A DNA stretch of 64,000 nucleotides from Asterella californica (lineage: Eukaryota > Streptophyta > Marchantiopsida > Marchantiales > Aytoniaceae). Shown one piece after another: positions 32,255 to 42,859 of this stretch (position 1 is its first letter; the number at the start of each line of letters is the position of its first letter). Below the pieces are notes generated by a model, which was given only the letters and a program-made list of their open reading frames with translations, was not told where the DNA came from and made no database searches. The translations under genes and the position numbers were made by a program. The stretch lies in assembly GCA_036924285.1 (NCBI GenBank), contig JAYKYS010000007.1, positions 13,764,001 to 13,828,000 of the forward strand, given 5' to 3'.

Positions 32255-35200
32255 CTATATACATCGAGGACAAACCCACCGTCCAGTAGAAACTACACTG
32301 AGAGGTGGAGTCAAACATGACATGTGCCAACCTCTCGAACAACCATCACACACCAACATACGGGCTGCTCCACCAGCAGACCCACACAACATACACCTCA
32401 AGCTCGCGCGTACAACTGCTAAGCTTGGGTCAACGGTACCATCAATGTTGGGAAGATGACATGGCGCGCAATTACGCACATGGTCCTTCCACACAACACC
32501 ATCACGGCCCTCTAACATGAGTACTCCAGAAGGTAACACCTCACGCACTCGTAAAATAGTGCGTCCTGCGGTCACGTCCAACGTCGTCGGTGCAGTCTGC
32601 TGTAGATAGATATAATCGCCAGGATGAAACCTGCGAATCGACGGCCGATAACCTCCTCCTCGGATAGTCGCATACCGCAACGTGTCTCTATGCTGGGCAA
32701 TCGCTAGGTTCTCAAAAGCCATAGGCATAACTCTCCGAAATGTCTCTGCTCGTTGAGAACATGCTCTCACCCACATATCCGGGTCATCAAGGTCCAGCAC
32801 CTCAGCAGAATCACGACGAATGGCCGAAGGTAGATCTGGGTCTCGGCCATACAATAAGAAATACGGTGAGAAGGAAGCCAAAGACGCTTGTCGGCTAAAA
32901 CGGTAGCCCATAGCCAACCATGGTAGCTGCACATCCCAGTCTCCTAAGTGGCCCTTCTGCAAGCCATACTTGCGCAATCCTCTCTTCACCGTCTGAACTA
33001 CCCTCTCCGTCAAACCATTCGCCTCAGGATGATCTCGAGATGTAGTCCGATGATCAATCAATGCTTGATCACACAAGGCCCGAAACTCACCAAGGAACTC
33101 TGTACCTTGGTCTGTCAGCACTTCAGCTGGTGCTCCAAAACGACTCAGCACTCGATCTAAGAACGCATACGCTGTCCCTTCACTCGCCTTGTCTGGTAAT
33201 GCCATCAACTCAATCCACTTGGAGAAGTGCTCCACCATCACCAACACATACCGGTGGTGACGTACGATTAACGGTAAGGGTCCCGCAAAATCCAAACTCC
33301 AACGGTAACCCAACCCCATAATCGGTAAGGGGTGTAACTGTGGAGTAGGAGCATTAAACGATGGTCGTACTCGATCACAAACCACACATCGTGCGACAAA
33401 CTGTTGCACATCGATGTGCATACCACGCCACCAATACTGTCCTTGGAGTAAGCTATGTGTACGCTTCACTCCAAAATGTCCCAACTCCTCATGGGCATGT
33501 CGTACTAACTGTGCCCTCTGGGATGGATGTGGCACTATTCGTACCCTTCCATCACCCCACACTCGAAGTACATGTCGTCCTTCTCGTCGAAATCTCTTCG
33601 CTCGTTGAAGAACACGATCTCGCTCCTTGGCACTTACTGTGCCTACTACCACACCAGTGCGTAGATACTCCATCACGGTCACATCATCATGGATATCCCG
33701 CTGATCTGGAACACCATCTCCACCCTCAGGATCTGGAGACTCGTCATCTACTCTCTGACCAGAGAAAGATACGACTTGGCCCTCCATACTAGAGTTCATG
33801 GCCAACACACAAAAAAAGGCAGATGCATGCCACCCTGGCACTATCTCCTCATCAACCTCGTCATGCCATCGAGCCCCAGTCTGATCCTGCTGACTCGTGC
33901 ACGAGTTGCGACTCAACCCATCGGCATCTAGGTTTGCAACTCCAGGTCTATGTACTACCTGGAAGTCATACTCCTGTAAAATCAGAGCCCATCGTGCAAG
34001 CTTCCCTGTAAGCTTATCGGACTCCATCAACCACTTGAGCGGCTGGTGATCAGTGATGAGAGTAAAGGGGTTCCCAAACAAATAACATCGAAAGTGTGCA
34101 ACAGCCCACACTGCCGCCAAACACTCTCCCTCATACGAACTATACCTCACCTCCGCTGAATTATTGGAGCGACTGGCATACGCCACCACGAACTCCTTTT
34201 TCTCATCATCATGCTGAGTCAGCACTGCTCCAAGTCCCAACATACTCCAATCGGTGTGCAGTTGGAAAGGACGCCCCCTAACGGGTCTCCTCAAGATAGG
34301 AGCAGATGTCAACCTATCCTTGAGCTCTACAAAAGCTCGCTCCTGCTCATCTCCCCACTGCCACTCCTGGTCCACCTTCATCAGCTTGGTCAACGGCTTC
34401 GCAATTGCACTAAATCCCTTCACGTACCGACGATAAAAGTTCGCCAAACCAACAAATGCCCGAACTCGACTCACATCTGTGGGGCGTGGAATACGTGCAA
34501 TAGCCTCAACCTTCGTCTGTTGAACACCCAATCCACCTGGATAGATGGTGTGGCCCAGATACTCTACCAACTCCTGGAAGAACTTACACTTCCCAGGGTG
34601 TAACTTCAACCCATGAGCTCTCAACCGCTCAAACACATCCCGTAAGTGTCTCTCGTGCTCCTCCACTGTAGCACTATAGACTAAGATGTCGTCAATATAA
34701 CATCTGACAAAATCCAATCCTGCTAAGATTCTGTCCATCACCCTTTGGAACTCAGCAGGGGCATTCTTCAACCCAAATGGTAAGAACCGCCACTGATACA
34801 AACAATCCTTGCCGTGAGAGTCGATTCCTCAGAATGCTGTCTTGGACTTATCTTCTTCTCTCACTGGCAACTGATGATACCCTGCTCGAAGATCCAAAGT
34901 ACTGAAGACCTTCACATGCCCCACTGCATCAAAGATCTCCTCAGGTGTCGGCATGGCATACTTATCGGACTTCGTCTGCCGATTGATAGGACGGTAGTCT
35001 CCACACATCCGCCTATCCGTGTAGTTGCCATACATATCCTTCTTGGCTGGCATAACTGTGGCAGATGCATACTCTCCATGCGACATCTCCACCAACCCAA
35101 CCTCCAACAAGTCTTGAGTCCGACTCTAGATCAAGGCTCTCTCCATGTCACTGTACTTGTAAGGACGTCGAAAGATTGGCGTGTCATTAGCCAAGTCGAT

Positions 35201-35350
35201 CCGTATACCAGGTCCTTTCAAGGTACCCAAATCCTTCATACTGAAGGCAAAACAATTCCTGTAGCTCTTCAGGAATCTTTGGACTCTTCGTCTCTCCTCT
35301 CCTATAAGCTTGGGTCCGATCTCCGGCTCCCAAGTATCCTCTGTCACCAT
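32255..35350 (-). pseudogene. Gypsy-1 pol: reverse transcriptase, RNase H, integrase and PHD finger (two stops)
   Basis: One frame with a TAG at 35126-35128 and a TGA at 34829-34831, the latter where Trp is expected after KTAF. The RT shows MCGDYRPIN, STLDLRAGYHQ, FLPFGLKNAPAEFQ and the YIDD box. RNase H shows LHTDWSMLGLGAVLTQ and ITDHQPLKWLM. The integrase has an HHCC finger (HEELGHFGVKRTH...CVVCDR) and the DDE core: WSLDFAGPL, VLTDQGTEFLGEF and NGLTERVVQTVKRG. A GPY/F-like region leads to a C-terminal PHD finger (32258-32395): CMLC, LVCDGC, WHMSCL, WVCPRC, the full C4HC3 set. Most plant gypsy elements of chromovirus type have a chromodomain at this place instead. Confidence 0.92.
32258..32395 (-). 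other. PHD finger at the integrase C-terminus
   Basis: The last 46 residues contain all eight zinc ligands in C4HC3 order: C-x2-C, then CDGC, H in RGWHMSC, its Cys, and CPRC. PHD fingers commonly read the histone H3 tail, so this could guide integration to chromatin of a given state. Targeting is inference from the position. Confidence 0.85.
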
Positions 35351-35380
35351 GCTAGAGGTAGAAGACGAAGTCGTTGACTG

Positions 35381-37567
35381 CTATCTTGCAGCCTCTGGAG
35401 CAGTTTCCTTCTGCTCACCACCAACAACCTCCACCGCTACTGTGTGTAAAACTTCTGCAGTTCTAGCTGCAAACTCCACACTCTCTCCTATGACATCCCA
35501 TGATGTCCAAGGATGACGAACTCCACGTGCCTCGCCCCCAGCCTTTGCCTCCACCGACCCGGTAGGCAAAGAGCTCAAGAGTGCTCGAGCAGTAACACCC
35601 GTCGATCGCATCCGACGCTGCTCAGCCAATCCAAGGCTAACAATCCATGTCAAGCAATTCAAGTCCATTGCTTGACCCAATACTTGACGACGTGAAGCCT
35701 CCGACACCGAAGCTACTGCCGTCGTACCCGTAGTGAAACCCATCGCTCGCTCTCTCTCATCGGCATTGGGCTCCACCAACTGCCGTAATTGAGCATCCCA
35801 CACAAGCCCAGGTCCTCCATCTCTGTAAGCATGTGACGCTGGAAAGCTTACCAATGTGGGTAACGCTACCATGGGCCGTCCCACTAGGTTCACCACTGTC
35901 ATGGGTGACCTATCGACGACTCTCACTACTTGAGATCGTCGTCCTGCATCCAAGATGCTATCAACAGTGAGATGTGCTGGTCGTCTCACTCCATCGTGTG
36001 CTCGCTTAAGCACCTCTCTCGGTAACAAGTTCGCCCACCACAACCGTGGACGATGTGCACGAGATCCTACTCTCGCTGCATCCAACAACACTGCTGGTCC
36101 AATCCAAGACCGCACTTGGTGCACACTCGCCATCATCTGTGTACGAGCATCACCCAACAAAGGAACGTTCTCCAAGATGTACGCTGGAGAATCCATCTGA
36201 TGCATCTGGAGATGTCGTAAGATCCGTAACATCTCCCAGAACATCCTAGATCGCGGGTCATGTAAACCCTGACCTCTCCCTGCACGCGTGTGACCTTGAC
36301 ATGGCCATCCGGCTATCACCAAGTGAATGGTGCCCACAAACGTAAGATCCTGCGCCCCCAGCAGCGAAATATCCGACGGTAATGCTTGCTGGTATCCTCT
36401 AACAGCTGATATGGGCAACAACTCAGGATACCTCTGCACCAAACGTGCCACATGTCGCAATGAGATGCGTCTCGCAATCTCATCTCTCTCCACATACAAG
36501 TATCGCTGTACTTGTATACCTGCCTGCAATACCGCAGCCAAACCTATGCTGATCCCTCCAAACAGCTCCAGCACACATACACCTTCCTCTGGATACTGCC
36601 ACACAATGGGAGTCGTATCCAACGGTGATAAGGTCACAGGAACAACCCTTTGTTCCTCTACTGGTGGTACAAAAGCTTCACTCCAAGCCTGCTGCACCAA
36701 CTGATCAGCATACTGCTGCAACTCTCCACTCGAACTCCAGAGTGGCGCATCCAAGGCAGATGGTATTAACGTAGACATGCTAGGCATGTCCTCCACCTCC
36801 TCATAGATCGGAGTATCCTCCGCATGGGCATTACCCTCCAACAACTCGTCCGGCCAAGTGATGATTGAACTGAACCCTGCAACGGATGCCATCGTTCCTG
36901 GTGTAGGCTCCGTTGTCCCAACTCTAGCATTGAACCGCACTGGTAAGCGGCTCACTCGTCCCTCACCGGACTGCCAACCTGGTCTGTAAGATGCTGTCTC
37001 TGCCCAATAGTCAATCACGAACCCCATAGAGTACAACACAGCACCTCCCACCAATACATCATAAGACTCTGCGGCTGTAACAATGGCCTTGACCTTCACC
37101 ATAGAGCCATCCGTGGGGTGATCTGGCCGAACTCTCACCGTCAACATCTCCCGTGTCATGTGTAGAGCCGTACCTCCTGATCCCCCTAGAGATGTCTGCA
37201 ACTGGAATGGATATCTCTCTATCTCGGACTTCTTCAGACCCAAACCAATACACGCCGCCTTTCCCAACATCAACGGTTGGGCTCCAGAGTCTAACAAGAC
37301 CTTCTGGGGTCGATACACTTTCCCTGAAGGTGCCACCAAACAGAAGATACCACTTCTGTTGTCCAACAACACCACACATGGTGCCAAACTAGCACGGTCA
37401 ATCGCCGGCCTAGCTGGTAACTCATCTAACCTAGCAGCCGCCGCTTGCCAAGTACCACTGGTAGCTGTCCTGATTCTCGACTCCATGGACACGTCTACCG
37501 CCTCTTGCTGAACTACTTCAGCACTAGAGGTAACTACATCCTCGCTCTCACTGAGCGTGGCCGCCAA
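35381..37567 (-). pseudogene. Gypsy-1 protease and cytosine-5 DNA methyltransferase
   Basis: Open for 728 codons, in the same frame as the following RT after a TAG at 35381-35383. Residues 80-185 are a retropepsin with active site VLLDSGA (Asp93). Residues about 330-648 are a complete C5-methyltransferase: motif I LELFGGISIGLAAV, YVERDE, motif IV GWPCQGHTRAG with catalytic Cys423, motif VI YILENVPL, motif VIII HRPRLWWANLL, then a target-recognition-like region, and motif X ERERAMGF...RRQVLGQAMD. Motif order is canonical, unlike the permuted plant DRM enzymes. The domain would methylate cytosine in DNA using S-adenosylmethionine. It has no internal stop, although the polyprotein around it is broken. 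Listed as pseudogene only because of the flanking stops. Confidence 0.92.
35624..36580 (-). other. C5-methyltransferase domain inside Gypsy-1 pol
   Basis: This span covers motifs I to X. All catalytic landmarks are present: FGG of motif I, PCQ, ENV, the R-x-R-like HRPR, and the AMGF/RR-LG pair. There are no stops or frame breaks within it. From memory, methyltransferase-bearing LTR elements have been described in the dinoflagellate Symbiodinium and the charophyte Klebsormidium. Confidence 0.92.
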
Positions 37568-39506
37568 TGGAACACTGGAGCCAAGTTGACTCCCAATGCC
37601 CTCATATCCGTGGCTGAGAATAGTGGGGCTCGCAAAACTGCTGTAGCCGCCCCCAACATCGGGTTCGACGTCGCATCCACAGACGTCGAAGGTGGACTCA
37701 CATCACACCCACTCGTGGATGTCGATGCCTCCAACTCTACTGCACCATCGGTAGGTCGTTTAGGAACCATAGATGTGGTCCTCAACGCCTCCGATAACGT
37801 GAACGACTGGGGAAGCTTGGCTTGTCTACCAGCCTCCCCGCGTTGTGGATCCAACTCCACTGACGCACCTCGTGGCTCAGAGGCACGTACTGCACCTCTA
37901 GTCACTGCTGCAGATGCCTCAATCTGCGCCACACCAGCCATGAAGTCGAAGTCACCTCCTTCTCCTCCATAAGACGTGGAAGCCTCTGTTCCACCCGATC
38001 TCCGCTGAGCCATAGCCATACTAGCTATCCTCTGCTCCAACTGCTCAATCCGAGCAGCCATACCTGCTTCTGACGTCGTAGCAGACGGTGGACCGATCGG
38101 TCCTCTCCCAGGTGCTGGACCTCTACCTCCAGCTCGACCACCACGGCCTCCCTGAGCTCCTCCGCCTCGTCCACGATCAGCCTTCCCTTGCCGCAACTCG
38201 GGATGGAGATCAAAACAACGGTCACTACTGTGACCAGGTCGTCCGCAATGCTCACATTGCCTAGGTACTGCTTGAGACGTCCCTGATGTCCCTGACGTCT
38301 CATAACCTCTCTCTGTGGACAGTCCCTCTGCTGATGAGGACCATCACACGTCCAGCAAGGACCCGCTTGCTGCTGACTAGAGAAGGACGGCATGGGCTTC
38401 TGCCCACCAGATCCTCATACACCTCCCTGCGATCGTGACTGCTCTGCACGATCCTTACCACCACCACCATCACGCTGTTGCGTAGCCTGTGATCCTCGAG
38501 AAGAGGTGGTCGCTCCATGTGGTGTCTCCTTGCTGAACCCAGCAACCACCACCCTCTCTTCCACCATGTTGAGCTCAATCCGCTCAGCCAGACTAAAGAC
38601 AACCGCCAAGGTCGGAGCGGTATCTCTAAGAAGAGTAGCATCTCTAACTCTCCTACGCAGCTCCCGGTCTAGTATCCCATACCAGAACTGGACTGCCTGT
38701 GCTTCCGTCACCCCTTGGGTAACGCTGATCAACCGCCTCATGCGAGTAAACGCCTCGCGTAGGCTCTCTCCAGTCTTCCGCTGGAACTCCTGCAGACTCC
38801 TCAACTTGTCGGTCCGCACACCCTGATAGTTCTTCCTCAAACATTGGAAGAACTGAACCACAGGGTTAAACCCTGGTGGTATCCCGCTCACACTACCACC
38901 TGCTCCACTACTTGTGGATGCACCGGTAGTAGGTACTCCACCACCTGTGGCTGCACCACTGCTACTGGCACCCAAACTCGCAGGTGCTACGCCTCCCGAA
39001 ACTGCGCCAGTAGTGATAGAAACGTAGTTGGGAGACCAATGTTGTCTCCACAACTCGATCTCAACACTGTAATCTCGCCTGAACTCATGATAATCGTCCA
39101 TCGGCGGTCCCTCCAAGTGTTGGAACAAACCCTTCCACGCCATGAAGGGTGTAAACAACTGTGGGTTCCGCATCTGCTGCAGATCGCACCAACTGTCGAA
39201 CTCCTGGATGAAGTCATCCAGCTCAATGATACCAACTGTACCCGAGTAACGTCGAGGCCTCTTCGTGGCCCCATAGATCTCGTCCATGTCCCACAACAAC
39301 GGTGTGGCGACACTAGACTCACCACCAGAAAACGCGCTGTCTGCGTCTGACTCGTCCTCTGGAACAACCGACGGCAATGGTGTAGGTAGTCGGTACCTCA
39401 CCCCACTCCGTGTATACCCACTGTCCGAGAAGTCCCCACCAGAACCTCCCGAGAACTCCGTGATGAGCGAATCCCGCCAACACCCTCCCCAACTGGAATG
39501 TCGCAA
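37534..39506 (-). pseudogene. Gypsy-1 gag with two zinc knuckles (one stop, one frame change)
   Basis: The frame from 39506 has its first ATG at codon 74 (DMDEIYG) and runs through a gag core (FQCLRKNYQGVRTDKLRS, LREAFTRMRRL, ERIELNMVEE). A TGA at 38415-38417 interrupts; the same frame continues to a first zinc knuckle CWTCDGPHQQRDC. The frame then changes by one base near 38300. The new frame gives a second knuckle CEHCGRPGHSSDRC and a Gly/Arg-rich tail to 37534. The protease frame overlaps this end in yet another frame, which may be a true gag-pol frameshift or a mutation. Gag forms the virus-like particle and binds the RNA. Confidence 0.8.
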
Positions 39507-39589
39507 TCTCCGTCACCACCGTAACCACCACTTGCCTAACCCCGCTCCTACTGAGCTCACCTATCCCCTACTAGGACGGTCAAGGTAAG

Positions 39590-41209
39590 GGCAACCTGTA
39601 CCTGCCATCACCACAGGCAGCCTCTCACGGTCTGTTGGTCGTCACTCCAACCGCACCGTGAGAGAGACAAAGATAGCTGACTGGTCCGCAACTCCAGCCT
39701 CACTATCGACAGCACACTGGAGTGAACTCACTCCGGAAATCAAGCGCCAACACAAGCAAACGCGGCGCACAAACAGGAAGCAGAATATGGAGGGGTTCCA
39801 ACCACAAGAAGTCCAAACGATAACCCTCCACACTCAAACATTCACATAAAGAGAAACCCAGCCCCACCCGGACTGACGACTCCTTGTCGGTGACCACATG
39901 CACAATATATGATCACCAACAGTCGTAACAGACACTAGAGGTCACTAACTAGATGTCCACACCTCTAGTAGCTCCAAAAACATCCACGTGGTAGCTCTAC
40001 TAGCTCACCCAAGACAACTGCCACCAATTGCCTCCATACGCGTCTCTACGGTGTAGGCAAACACTACCACAACTATAGCTTCCCCCTAATACTGTGGGGT
40101 CGCCCTACCATTCCTCTAGGGACGTGCGAGAAGGTCTCCTACTACCTTATACAAGTCCATAAGTACTTGCACGCATCCCTGTAGGACACCAAGAGCTATT
40201 GGTCTAGTGGTAAAGCCAAAGCTAAGACTACAGAGTCAGGAGTCCAGGTCCAGGAATAGTGTTGGGATGGGTGACCAGCTGGTTTTACCCTTCCCACACA
40301 CCTGAAGCTTGGATACCTCTCTCACGCACGCCAGCAAGCTGGCTTGCGGCGGGCGCGGGCTCGGGCTCAGGCTCAGGCTCAGCTCCGCTCCGCCTCCGCA
40401 CTCTCGCACTCCGCTCTCACGCCTCCACACTCACGCACCTCTGCTCCTCGAAGCCTCAACACGCACTCGACACTCCCGCTCACTCTCCGCTCCGCTCCGC
40501 TTGAAGTAGAGTAGAACAGGTACACACACACCAGAAGAGGCTCGAATTGCAAAGGATTGCACCAAAACAGCCTCCAAAACAGCGAAAACAGCTTGCGGGT
40601 GCACACGGGTGACCAAAATCTGACGTAAAACGGCAAGAACCTCCAAATCCAACCCGAACACCACCAAAACAGATTCGCAAATGCACCACACACACTTCGC
40701 GGATGCACACACACACAAAACAACTACTAAACTCGAGTTTCCTCACGAAATTGAGCCAAAATCTGACGTAACTAGCCTTTTAGTGCTTGCGGGTTTCACG
40801 GCAGCGAACTTCGACATGCCAGAACTTCTTCAATCCTTGGCCAAACTCCACGAAACTTAGTGCGCTAGAATCGTCTCTCCAATGCGCTTCCAAAGAGTCC
40901 ACTCCGGCCCGACATTGACAAGTATTTCAGCTGCTACGCCCAAACGCGCAATTCGGCTCCAACAACACACTTCAAGAACATTCCGCAAAATTTCTGCAGC
41001 GCTTCCGCATGACAGAAATCTCCACTCGACCCCAATCAACAGCAAATTGATCTGCGACGGCAATGTAGCACGGTGCCCACACACCTCGATCACAGCTCCA
41101 AACAATCAACCACGAACAACAACGCCCGAAGATACCAGCGGACGATTTCTGATTTCAGATCTGCGAGCTCTTACTGAACTCCGCCTCGACCTGCACTTAG
41201 TTCTTTGAG
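39590..41209 (-). other. Gypsy-1 leader region, non-coding
   Basis: About 1.6 kb between the 5' terminal repeat and gag. I found no standard primer-binding site after the terminal repeat (the sequence there is GATTACTCAAAGAAC). The stretch includes the pol III-like unit at 40197-40290 and a GC-rich array of GGGCTC/AGGCTC and CTCCGC units at 40345-40500. Confidence 0.45.
40197..40290 (+). other. Chimeric pol III-like unit: tRNA A-box phrase and 5S rRNA box C phrase
   Basis: ATTGGTCTAGTGGTAAAGCC at 40197 resembles the 5' third of a tRNA (A-box). About 60 bases on, GGATGGGTGACC with a nearby CTGG (40265-40282) matches the box C region of plant 5S rRNA. The orientation is plus, opposite to Gypsy-1. 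It may be a SINE or Cassandra-like piece. Confidence 0.4.
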
Positions 41210-41503
41210 TAATCTGAATACAGAGATTACCATCTCCAACACCACAACAAGGACTACTCACAAACGGTCAATCCAAACCCACTCTAAACGCGAAGAGAAT
41301 CCGGGTTACACTCAACTAGACTATCCACCATAGCCTGGAGCTTGAAGGCTCAACTCAAAGAACTAAGGCCTCCAAGCCCTACCTGCGAAGTTTACCCCTA
41401 GTGGGCTCTCTCTCCAACTCGCCCTAACGGCACTAACGGCCTTACTGGGATGCGCCACTTCGCACTCGGTCAACCTAGCCGAGGTGCCCAAACTGACGTG
41501 ACA
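41210..41503 (-). repeat. Gypsy-1 terminal repeat, 5' copy (294 bp)
   Basis: It is identical to 31680-31973 except for four substitutions. On its inner side the bases ACTTAGTTCTTTGAGT (41197-41211) are the inverse of ACTCAAAGAACTAAG inside the repeat itself, a small inversion or snap-back joint. The 108-bp A repeat is absent at this end. Confidence 0.9.
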
Positions 41504-42745
41504 GAGATTTGGAATTTTATATCAGTTTCCAACTTCATTAAATATTTCATAAATGAACAAAAATTTTGTCTTGATAACTCATTATGTGTAAGTTGCATAG
41601 AACCAAAAGTGATATATACTTTTCTTGGAGTTTTACTTTTACCTCTAATCCTAACCTTACATTTAATTTCAAACTGCCAGATAGCACACATATCAAAGCT
41701 CTTGAAACGTTCATTTATTTAAAATATGCATAAAAGTTCTGCACTAATTAAAGTTCTTACTAACGTAATATTTTAGATATTACGGATCGACAAGGGGATG
41801 ATCTTATTTTTTATCCGTGTTAATTTGATTTCTCGATGAGATTGGTAATACAAATGCAAAAAGAACTCTAGAGCACGATGTGGAAACCCAGCAGATATTA
41901 ATGTAATACCTGAATAATATTCCTGCTCATTTGGAGTCACATTGTTGGGATGTTTAGATGGAAAAATACATTACTTCTTGTCATTTTTTGTCATCTCATA
42001 GTTACACAACATGCATTTCTGTTTAACCAAAATATACACATAATATACATAATATGTTGTACACATATACAAATGTGCAACAATAATATTTCTCATTACT
42101 AGACCTTAGTCAAGTTCAACTCACTATGCTCATTAAAGAATCATCCGAATGTTGTTCTCATTCGACTCATCTATCATAACCAAGAATTTAAAAGACTCAA
42201 CATGAAAAAAGTAAGGTCTACAAATTATACACCACACTAACCTCCGAACATACTCAACGCAATAACCTTTACTAACTGCTATAACTAGCAAAACATATAA
42301 CATGAGGTGACACTTCATGACTATGTCATCAAGCTGTCTATTGTGTTTGGGCAAAAATCTCAATTGCCTATCATTGTCATCTATGCATTTACTCATGAGC
42401 TCATAAACATGAGAGAATAGAATATGCATGCAAACGAGCATTATCGGACAAGATAGAAGACAGCTGGAGAAAAAAAACCAAAGATAAGACTAGGTGATTA
42501 GTTCAAGAATCGAAAGAAAGTTTGCTAGCAAATGCGAGCAATGGATGAAGCAAATACTTTTTTTCTGAGTAGGCTTCATTATTTTAATAACGCGATGCTA
42601 TGTGAAATATGAGTGTCACTTGCAAGCGAGGTACGACGGACAGCTTTCTTGCTCTTCTATCTTCCTCTCCTTCTACTTGTAACATGTGTCACTTGCAACT
42701 GAGTTGCTTTATGATGGCTAAAGTTATCAAATATCTAATTAAAAT
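41504..42745. other. Non-coding; diverged relative of repeat A
   Basis: 42001-42087 aligns with repeat A (GTTACACAACATGCAT...AATGTGCAACAATAAT) after many C-to-T changes. This suggests an older insertion of the same family. I see nothing else here. Confidence 0.4.
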
Positions 42746-42859
42746 CTAAATTTTCATGTAAATTACTCATGGATTATGAAAGAACGAGAAAACCCATAAA
42801 TGCTAAATTTTCATGTAAATTACCCATGGATTATGAAAGAACGAGAAAACCCATAAATG
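42746..42859 (+). repeat. Tandem 57-bp duplication, two units
   Basis: CTAAATTTTCATGTAAATTAC...CCCATAAATG is repeated head to tail with one difference (T or C). A recent slippage or unequal-exchange event in AT-rich DNA. Confidence 0.9.

Larger units (their letters stand above)
31573..41503 (-). mobile_element. Gypsy-1: Ty3/gypsy retrotransposon with DNA methyltransferase and PHD finger
   Basis: Minus-strand order: 5' terminal repeat (41503-41210), 1.7-kb leader, gag with two zinc knuckles, aspartic protease, cytosine-5 methyltransferase, reverse transcriptase, RNase H, integrase, PHD finger, polypurine tract, 3' terminal repeat. Four in-frame stops and two frame changes interrupt the coding region. 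The terminal repeats differ at 4 of 294 positions, so the insertion is recent compared with the neighbouring copia. TCTC (element orientation) lies both before the 5' end and just after the outer A repeat, a possible 4-bp target duplication. Confidence 0.93.

Noticed and set aside
33361..33792. Plus-strand open frames across Gypsy-1 (for example 143 and 187 codons)
   Set aside because: They are antisense shadows of the pol frame. The minus strand has the catalytic motifs and composition.
40259..40509. Gly/Ser- and Pro/Leu-rich open frames in the Gypsy-1 leader
   Set aside because: They arise from GC-rich GGGCTC and CTCCGC simple repeats, are open in several frames at once, and carry no domain.
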